NCBI GenBank assembly: GCA_014729315.1
Contig: WJKD01000883.1
Span: forward strand, 1-19,857
Direction of reading: 5' to 3'
Source of the DNA: Promethearchaeota archaeon
GTDB taxonomy: Archaea > Asgardarchaeota > Lokiarchaeia > Sigynarchaeales > SOKP01
DNA length: 19,857 nucleotides
The notes below the pieces were generated by a model that did not search any database, had not been told where the DNA came from, and saw only the letters and a program-made list of their open reading frames with translations. This document shows, one piece after another, positions 15,135 to 19,857 of this stretch; the first letter of the stretch is position 1, and each line of letters begins with the position of its first letter. Both the position numbers and the translations under genes were made by a program.

Positions 15135-16355
15135 TTAGAAAAAATCAGAAGCCACTGGTGTTTGTATCCTAATTCTTTTATTGTCGTTATCTTCTAAGTA
15201 AGAGATTATTGCCGAAATATTTTGTTTACTTTCGTAGTTAATTTCTTTTACTTCTTCAGGACTCCACTCTTTAAATCCTCTTAAACTAGGCGCAGTTTCA
15301 AATAATCCTTCTTGGAGACCCGTAATTTTTACGGTTACACCTTTTAGATTATTTTTAGATGTGTTTTTAATTTTAACCTTGTATTTTTCTAGATTTTCCA
15401 AATCAGAATCTACGGAAACAACCTTAAAAGTCTTTTGAAATTTGGAAGATACGCCATTAAATAGCGAACGAGCACTAGCTTTTTCGCTTGAGAACAAATC
15501 TTCTTCTATTTTCTTTTCGGTTATGGGAGCTGAGGTGATGGTAATAGGAAAATCAAATTTAATAGGTTCTCTTCCGAACTCTGGTCTTCTCTTGCCAATG
15601 ACTAAAAGAGACCATTCTGAGTAATCTCCATATTTAAAACCCCAGTGTTCTTTTTCAGATGGCTCCCATAAATAATTATGACTTGGTTCTGCGATTTCTG
15701 GAACCTTGAGCAACATATAACCTTTATCTGTATTCGTTCTGGTTTTTACATCCCCAGCGATAGCGGGTGGTAATTCTTCTACTTTTCTACAATTTTTGCC
15801 ATAAGCATCGCAATAGCATATTAGATTTGCCTTTTGAAGTAATCTAACTTCTATTTCTCGCAACCCCTCGGAAGTATAATTTACTTTTATAGTTTCTCCT
15901 GGTTTAAAAATATCTTTGGTGAGTTCGATATGAAGGCCCGAGATTGTGAAAGAAACAGGATTAGGTTTTTTCTGTTGAAGTTGAGACTTTTTCACTCTAA
16001 TCTCAACATTATTCTCTTTTTTAATCATAATATCGTCGTCCGGGTTCATGGGATTTTTTTTCCTCAAAATCATTTGGATTGAGTATTCTAAATCTCGCTT
16101 TTTTATGGTAGGAACGACGTTATTTTTTATTAAAATGGCCCTATCTCTTAAATATTCCCCCGCTTCAAAGACTCCTCTTGGAAAGATCTCCGCTTTCGCG
16201 ATTTGTAATTCTTTTGAACACGGGGGATGAGTAATTAATCTTAATCCACTCCATAATATCGAAGTATCCTCTTCGAAAAGATAATTGGTTCTGACGGTTA
16301 AATTGTCGCCAATAAAAACTGTGCCGTTATTAAGATCAGTTAAAGATAGTTTCAT
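15135..16355 (-). CDS. Arrestin-like three-domain beta-rich protein
   Basis: No enzyme motif is visible in these 406 residues, and I infer the fold rather than recognise a family. Residues 1-122 alternate hydrophobic and polar residues and read like an arrestin N-domain: GTVFIGDNLTVRTNYLF, then FEAGEYLRDRAILI and DLEYSIQMILRKK. A linker with Lys/Gln follows (122-133). Residues 134-275 repeat the pattern (FTISGLHIELTKDIFKPGETIKVNYTSEG, then REIEVRLLQK), as in arrestin C-domains and Spo0M/Vps26-type sandwiches. Residues 308-398 look like a separate immunoglobulin-like domain (YKVKIKNTSKNNLKGVTVKI). Cys 180, 182 and 189 form a small cluster. There is no signal peptide, so it is probably cytosolic. 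Arrestin-fold proteins act as adaptors in trafficking and signalling. It is divergent from the HAD gene pair across 330 bases. Confidence 0.5.
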   Translation of the reverse strand: MKLSLTDLNNGTVFIGDNLTVRTNYLFEEDTSILWSGLRLITHPPCSKELQIAKAEIFPRGVFEAGEYLRDRAILIKNNVVPTIKKRDLEYSIQMILRKKNPMNPDDDIMIKKENNVEIRVKKSQLQQKKPNPVSFTISGLHIELTKDIFKPGETIKVNYTSEGLREIEVRLLQKANLICYCDAYGKNCRKVEELPPAIAGDVKTRTNTDKGYMLLKVPEIAEPSHNYLWEPSEKEHWGFKYGDYSEWSLLVIGKRRPEFGREPIKFDFPITITSAPITEKKIEEDLFSSEKASARSLFNGVSSKFQKTFKVVSVDSDLENLEKYKVKIKNTSKNNLKGVTVKITGLQEGLFETAPSLRGFKEWSPEEVKEINYESKQNISAIISYLEDNDNKRIRIQTPVASDFF

Positions 16356-16685
16356 AACAAATTTACCAAGTCATTGAGTATTTTATATGCATTAATAATC
16401 AATAGATATTAATTTTTTTTGTTAATTCTCGAAACTTATAGAGTATATAAATCCTTTCACTATTCTTTAATTTTTTTTAGTTCTTATTAATTTTTTCTAG
16501 CAGAAATTAAAGCTTTTCTAAAAAAAACATTAATAGTTTTTCTTTAATTTAATTTAGATCAAAAATTCTCTTTTATAAAATTTTAATTTTTAGATATATT
16601 TAGGGTTGTTTTACAAATCTAAAAAATTAATAGCATCAATAAGTTTGTGTAATTATAAAAAATTATTATTTTGTGAGCTAAGAAA
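16356..16685. other. Divergent promoter region, very A+T-rich
   Basis: Divergent gap between the arrestin-like gene and the first HAD gene. It is almost pure A and T with several T-runs. A good TATA-like AGTATATAAAT lies at about 16442-16452. I see no ORF or RNA. Confidence 0.45.
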
Positions 16686-17396
16686 ATGAATCAAAAGCTA
16701 AGCGGTGAAATAAAGGCAGTTCTTTTCGATCTTGACGGCACACTTTTAGAAATGGACATGAAACTTTTTCTGAGGGAGTATTTAAATGCGTTATCGAAAA
16801 GCGTCATTCATTTAATTCCTCCAAAAAAACTAGTTCCTGCATTAATGAAGGCGTCTAAAGCGATAGAAAGTAATAATGGCGTCGAATTAAACGAAGACGC
16901 TTACGCAAAAGCCTTTTTTCCCATTGAAGGATACGAGAGAGACGATCTGGAACCACTCTTTGTAAAATTTTACCGGGAAGAATTTCCTAAATTACAGTTT
17001 GTCTCGAAGAGAAAACCTTCGGCTAGGAAGGTCGTTCAAAAAGCTATTAACATCGGATATGATGTTGTCGTTGCTACCACACCTTTACTCCCTTTAGTCG
17101 CTATTGAAGAGAGATTAGACTGGGCAGGAGTGAAAGATTTGCCTTTCAAACTAATAACATCTTACGAAAACAGTCACGCTACGAAACCTAATTTACATTA
17201 TTATAAAGAAATTTTGGAAAAGATCGATCGCCCTGCCGAAGCTTGTTTAATGGTTGGAGACGAAGATAAAGATATGGTGGCCGCAAAATTAGGAATTAAG
17301 ACCTTCTTAATAGAGAGTTCAAGGACCCAACTTAATCCGGACACGCCAAAGCCCGATTTCCAGGGGACCTTAGATGATCTACTTTTAATGTTGTAA
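16686..17396 (+). CDS. HAD-superfamily phosphatase-like hydrolase (copy 1)
   Basis: A 236-residue haloacid-dehalogenase-type hydrolase with every catalytic motif intact. Motif I is DLDGT (nucleophile D15, acid/base D17), motif II is the Thr in VVVATTP (131/132), motif III is K167 in ATKPN, and motif IV is GDEDKD (D192, D196), which binds magnesium. The cap is a helical insert after motif I (about residues 22-105). The likely role is dephosphorylation of a small molecule; the substrate cannot be read from sequence. It shares PSARKVV plus a following KA, a ...AVIEERL-type helix, the YENS block and a C-terminal TPKPDFQGTL segment with the next gene, so the two are paralogues from a tandem duplication. 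The start is an ATG with a weak GTGAG upstream. Confidence 0.88.
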   Translation: MNQKLSGEIKAVLFDLDGTLLEMDMKLFLREYLNALSKSVIHLIPPKKLVPALMKASKAIESNNGVELNEDAYAKAFFPIEGYERDDLEPLFVKFYREEFPKLQFVSKRKPSARKVVQKAINIGYDVVVATTPLLPLVAIEERLDWAGVKDLPFKLITSYENSHATKPNLHYYKEILEKIDRPAEACLMVGDEDKDMVAAKLGIKTFLIESSRTQLNPDTPKPDFQGTLDDLLLML

Positions 17397-17490
17397 AATA
17401 TGAGTATATATAATATATAAAAATTATTTAAATCAGAGCTTTAATCATACTTTACGATATTTCAATACAATTAACTTTAAAAATATAAAT

Positions 17491-17508
17491 ATGCGTGTTG
17501 ATAGGTAA
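17491..17508 (+). other. Five-codon upstream ORF overlapping a Shine-Dalgarno
   Basis: ATG CGT GTT GAT AGG TAA precedes copy 2 of the HAD pair. Its last sense codon and stop form the AGGTAA that acts as the likely Shine-Dalgarno for the ATG at 17516. It may be chance, or it may tune reinitiation. Confidence 0.2.
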
Positions 17509-17515
17509 ATCTTCT

Positions 17516-18214
17516 ATGGATGCTAAATTTGATGCGATCTTGTTTGATATTGATGGGACGCTCCTTGATGTTGATATGAATACATTCATGCCTGAGTTTT
17601 TTGCTCATTTTTCGGATTATTTCTGCAAAAAAGGAAATTCTGAAAAAATTACGGATTGGTTATTAAAAGCGTTAAACTCCGTAAGAAATAACAATGGCAG
17701 ATACACAAACGAATATGTGTTTCTAAATCATTTTTCTAAATATATTGACACCTCCCCTAAAGAATTAAGAAACGAATTAGACCTATTCTTTAGAAGTTCT
17801 TTTCCTAACCTAAAAAATATTACTCAGAAAAAACCATCTGCTCGTAAAGTGGTCGAGAAAGCTTTCAATCATTCGAATAATGTAATAATCTCAACAGATC
17901 CCATCGTGCCTTTAATTGCAGCAGAAAAAAGACTCGAATGGGCGGGAGTCGCAAACTTTTCATATAACTTAATTACGACTTACGAGAACTCCTGTACGAC
18001 TAAGTTTAGTAGTAATTACTTCAAAAACATATTTAAACTTTTACAATTAAATCCTAAAAAATGTTTGGTTGTAGGAAACGAAACGGACGATATGAAATCT
18101 TCGCTGCATGGATGTTCAACCTTTCTGGTAGACGATCCATACATTACATTAGAACCTAATACACCACACCCTACTTACAAAGGGAAGTTGATTGAGCTAT
18201 TGGAGATTATTTAA
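17516..18214 (+). CDS. HAD-superfamily hydrolase-like protein (copy 2, altered motif IV)
   Basis: A 232-residue paralogue of the preceding gene. The ATG is chosen because AGGT lies 8-10 bases before it and because the alignment with copy 1 begins here; GTG/TTG codons at 17495 and 17498 would add seven residues. Motif I is DIDGT (D11, D13), motif II lies in IISTDP, and motif III is a Lys in CTTKF. Motif IV reads GNETDD instead of GDEDKD: the first magnesium ligand Asp is Asn, while the later Asp remains. Activity may be reduced or the metal site altered. Shared blocks with copy 1 are PSARKVV, LITTYENS and TPHPTYKGKL. A TATA-like run (about 17404-17425) in the 119-base gap could give it its own promoter. 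Confidence 0.82.
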   Translation: MDAKFDAILFDIDGTLLDVDMNTFMPEFFAHFSDYFCKKGNSEKITDWLLKALNSVRNNNGRYTNEYVFLNHFSKYIDTSPKELRNELDLFFRSSFPNLKNITQKKPSARKVVEKAFNHSNNVIISTDPIVPLIAAEKRLEWAGVANFSYNLITTYENSCTTKFSSNYFKNIFKLLQLNPKKCLVVGNETDDMKSSLHGCSTFLVDDPYITLEPNTPHPTYKGKLIELLEII

Positions 18215-18583
18215 CCTTTAAACATATTAATATAGAAAAATGTCAAAAATATATATAAAACCTTAATTTGGTTTTAAAAAAAACCATCTTAACAAAATCC
18301 TCGATACTTTCATCTATTATGATATAACAATATAAGATGTTTAAAGTAAATAAAAACAAGATCTTAATACCGATAATCTTCTTGAGTTAGAAAATCAATA
18401 AAACCCTCTTCTTTTTTCCTAAAAATTAGCTGAATCATCCCAATATGACTCTAGATGGCGAATATTTACTTTAAGATACTAATGGATCCTAATTAATATT
18501 ACAAAGCAATGAGATTTTACATCTAAATCATTAATAATACACAATTATTTTAAAAAGAGAATAAAAAGAGTTAATTTGTTCGA
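18215..18583. other. Intergenic region between converging genes
   Basis: Convergent gap after the HAD pair. It begins with a small alternating repeat, AAAACC (18257-18262), GGTTTT (18270-18275), AAAACC (18280-18285), able to form either of two hairpins and possibly part of a terminator. A 24-codon frame on the minus strand (18364-18438) has protein-like composition (ending FIDFLTQEDYRY) but is too short to call. Nothing else is seen. Confidence 0.4.
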
Positions 18584-19492
18584 TTAATCGGTGTGCGCCG
18601 AGATAATTAAATCGGCAAATAGTTTCATATCGTTTAATAACGTGTTTAATTTATCTTGCGATTCAATTTCCATATCTTCCGTTTTCATTACCAAAACAGA
18701 GATGATGTATTTGAAAATATGAAGCTCGATCTCTTTTCCGTCTTCGTTTCGCCCTTTAAACTCCGCTGAATCAGACATAAAAATATTCTCTCGCACTGTA
18801 TTGCACGCATTTATAAAATCTCTTAGATCTCCTCTCAGCGTTAACCCGCTACTTACTCCTTTTACGTTATGAACGATAACATTTCCCGATATATCTGCGA
18901 TGATTATTTTTGCGTTTATTTCTTCCAACTGCTTTTCAGCTTTTTCTACATGTTGCTTTAATTCTGAGTAGGACGAGATTAATATATCTCTAAAAGTCTT
19001 TGCCAATTTATCCGCCTCGTAAATGCTTGTAAGCATATAATCAAAATCATAGTCCTTAAACAAATCTAAGAAGATTTCTTTCGCTTTTTTCACATTTGTA
19101 TCGAGGAGCTCCTTCTGGTAATTTTCTGTGTCGTATTTATGTAAGAATAGAAAGATCTTGGGTTTCTCATTATTTTTCCTGTAGATATCTAGCAATCCTT
19201 CGAAGTATTCTTTAGCCTTATCAAAACTTTCGGGATCGTGTAAATCTACAATTGGAATAAGAATATCTGTACCTCTAAATACGTCGGGCTTTTCCATATA
19301 TTCCTTACGATATTGTTCTTGACCTCCAAAATCGAATATTCCGACTTGTAAGCCCAGAAATGGATGTCTTCGCGTTTCGTAAAGAATTGTAGGGCTTAAA
19401 CTTTTAGTATCGGCTGCAGATTTCTCGGCAAACGCAACGCTATAAAGAGATGTCTTTCCACAACCACCTAGCCCAACTAAACTTATTTTCAT
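18584..19492 (-). CDS. Rag/Gtr-like GTPase with C-terminal roadblock/longin-like domain
   Basis: A 302-residue GTPase of the Rag/Gtr type. P-loop GLGGCGKT (7-14) is followed by SLYS; a candidate switch I Thr is T35 (SPTILYET). G3 is DFGGQEQY (54-61), where the double Gly and following EQ are Rag/Arf-like, and FRGTDILIPIVDL (72-84) is the next strand. G4 is HKYD (118-121), the HKxD form used by Rag proteins rather than NKxD. A helix leads to a second domain (about 190-300): IIIADISGNVIVHN, then a long helix (TLRGDLRDFINACNTVREN), then HIFKYIISVLVMK and a last helix. This strand-helix-strand-helix order suggests a roadblock/longin fold, as in the C-terminal domain of eukaryotic Rag. A clear GAGGAAG Shine-Dalgarno lies before the ATG. 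There is no lipid-attachment motif, so it is probably cytosolic. Confidence 0.82.
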   Translation of the reverse strand: MKISLVGLGGCGKTSLYSVAFAEKSAADTKSLSPTILYETRRHPFLGLQVGIFDFGGQEQYRKEYMEKPDVFRGTDILIPIVDLHDPESFDKAKEYFEGLLDIYRKNNEKPKIFLFLHKYDTENYQKELLDTNVKKAKEIFLDLFKDYDFDYMLTSIYEADKLAKTFRDILISSYSELKQHVEKAEKQLEEINAKIIIADISGNVIVHNVKGVSSGLTLRGDLRDFINACNTVRENIFMSDSAEFKGRNEDGKEIELHIFKYIISVLVMKTEDMEIESQDKLNTLLNDMKLFADLIISAHTD

Positions 19493-19857
19493 AGTAACTT
19501 CTTCCTCATTATTCTTTAAATTAATTTAATAATCTTATTAAGGTTCAATTGTTCAAAAATATTAAATATTATTTATGTACGTATTGATTGTTTTATAATA
19601 CGATTAAAAATTTTAAGTTGTTTAAAAATTCTATTTTGAATATAAATTTACTATGATTCGAGTAATTCTAACTCATATAACAAAGATTTGAAATATTCGA
19701 TAAGAGCCTTTTATCGACATTAAAAATTCTTTTTATAGTTTAATCTGCTTAAATCATTAAAGAATTCATTTCATAAATGATCGAGATTTTTTTTTTATAT
19801 TTAATATCTGAAGAGAAAATTCTTAAATTCAAAAATAATTCTTTTTATTATTGTTGA
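19493..19857. other. A+T-rich end of window
   Basis: The region upstream of the Rag-like gene carries its GAGGAAG ribosome-binding site (on the minus strand, near 19501-19507) and numerous TATA-like runs. A T10-type run lies near 19787-19797. I see no gene, RNA or repeat of note, and no gene clearly running off the window edge. Confidence 0.4.

Noticed and set aside
18257..18285. CRISPR-like or direct repeats from the AAAACC/GGTTTT pattern
   Set aside because: Only three 6-base units with irregular spacing. No repeat-spacer structure was seen anywhere in the window.
18364..18438. 24-residue minus-strand frame with protein-like composition
   Set aside because: Too short to support. A neighbouring frame also looks mildly protein-like, so it could be a gene remnant, but nothing fixes that.
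10507..19492. A single signalling gene cluster joining the MglA-like, arrestin-like and Rag-like genes
   Set aside because: They are on mixed strands, separated by metabolic genes and long gaps. Proximity alone does not support a system.

Overview
The window is strongly A+T-rich (by eye about 30% G+C) and clearly archaeal. It has an archaeal/eukaryotic-type ribosomal protein uL16 (L10e), short or absent Shine-Dalgarno leaders with TATA-like boxes, and poly-T ends. Two Ras-superfamily GTPases (one MglA-like, one Rag/Gtr-like with a C-terminal extra domain) and a three-domain beta-rich protein that looks arrestin-like point to an Asgard archaeon, most likely of the Lokiarchaeia type. That lineage call is inference from gene content and base composition, not from a phylogeny.

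Layout. 1-4.4 kb: a DUF1499 protein; a converging radical-SAM enzyme of the MSMEG_0568 family; rpl10e; and an NDP-forming acyl-CoA synthetase alpha-subunit homologue that has lost the phospho-histidine loop. 4.4-8.0 kb: on the minus strand, a two-helix membrane protein with a cysteine-rich tail and a full UvrD/PcrA-type helicase. 8.2-10.4 kb: a four-helix membrane protein, a long convergent gap holding a small G+C-rich hairpin island, an Nfu-type Fe-S scaffold, a small helical protein with a possible winged-helix tail, and a small tail-anchored protein. 10.5-12.6 kb: the MglA-like GTPase, then glucuronate isomerase (uxaC) on the minus strand. 12.6-15.1 kb: a gap with a palindrome near the uxaC promoter and a small two-helix ORF without a normal start, followed by a translationally coupled glutaconate-type CoA-transferase pair (gctA-gctB). 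15.1-18.2 kb: the arrestin-like protein and a tandem pair of paralogous HAD phosphatases, the second with Asp-to-Asn in motif IV. 18.2-19.9 kb: the Rag-like GTPase on the minus strand, flanked by A+T-rich gaps.

Genes are mostly single units. The only convincing operon is gctA-gctB; the two HAD genes are in tandem but 119 bases apart. The themes are carbon use (uronate isomerisation, CoA transfer, acyl-CoA chemistry), Fe-S and radical chemistry, and eukaryote-like signalling or membrane-trafficking proteins. I see no rRNA, tRNA, CRISPR array, insertion sequence or phage gene. The points most worth a second look are the Rag-like GTPase with its own roadblock/longin-like tail, the arrestin-like protein, the acyl-CoA synthetase homologue lacking its catalytic loop, and a radical-SAM enzyme found away from the nitrilase (Nit1C) cluster it normally belongs to.
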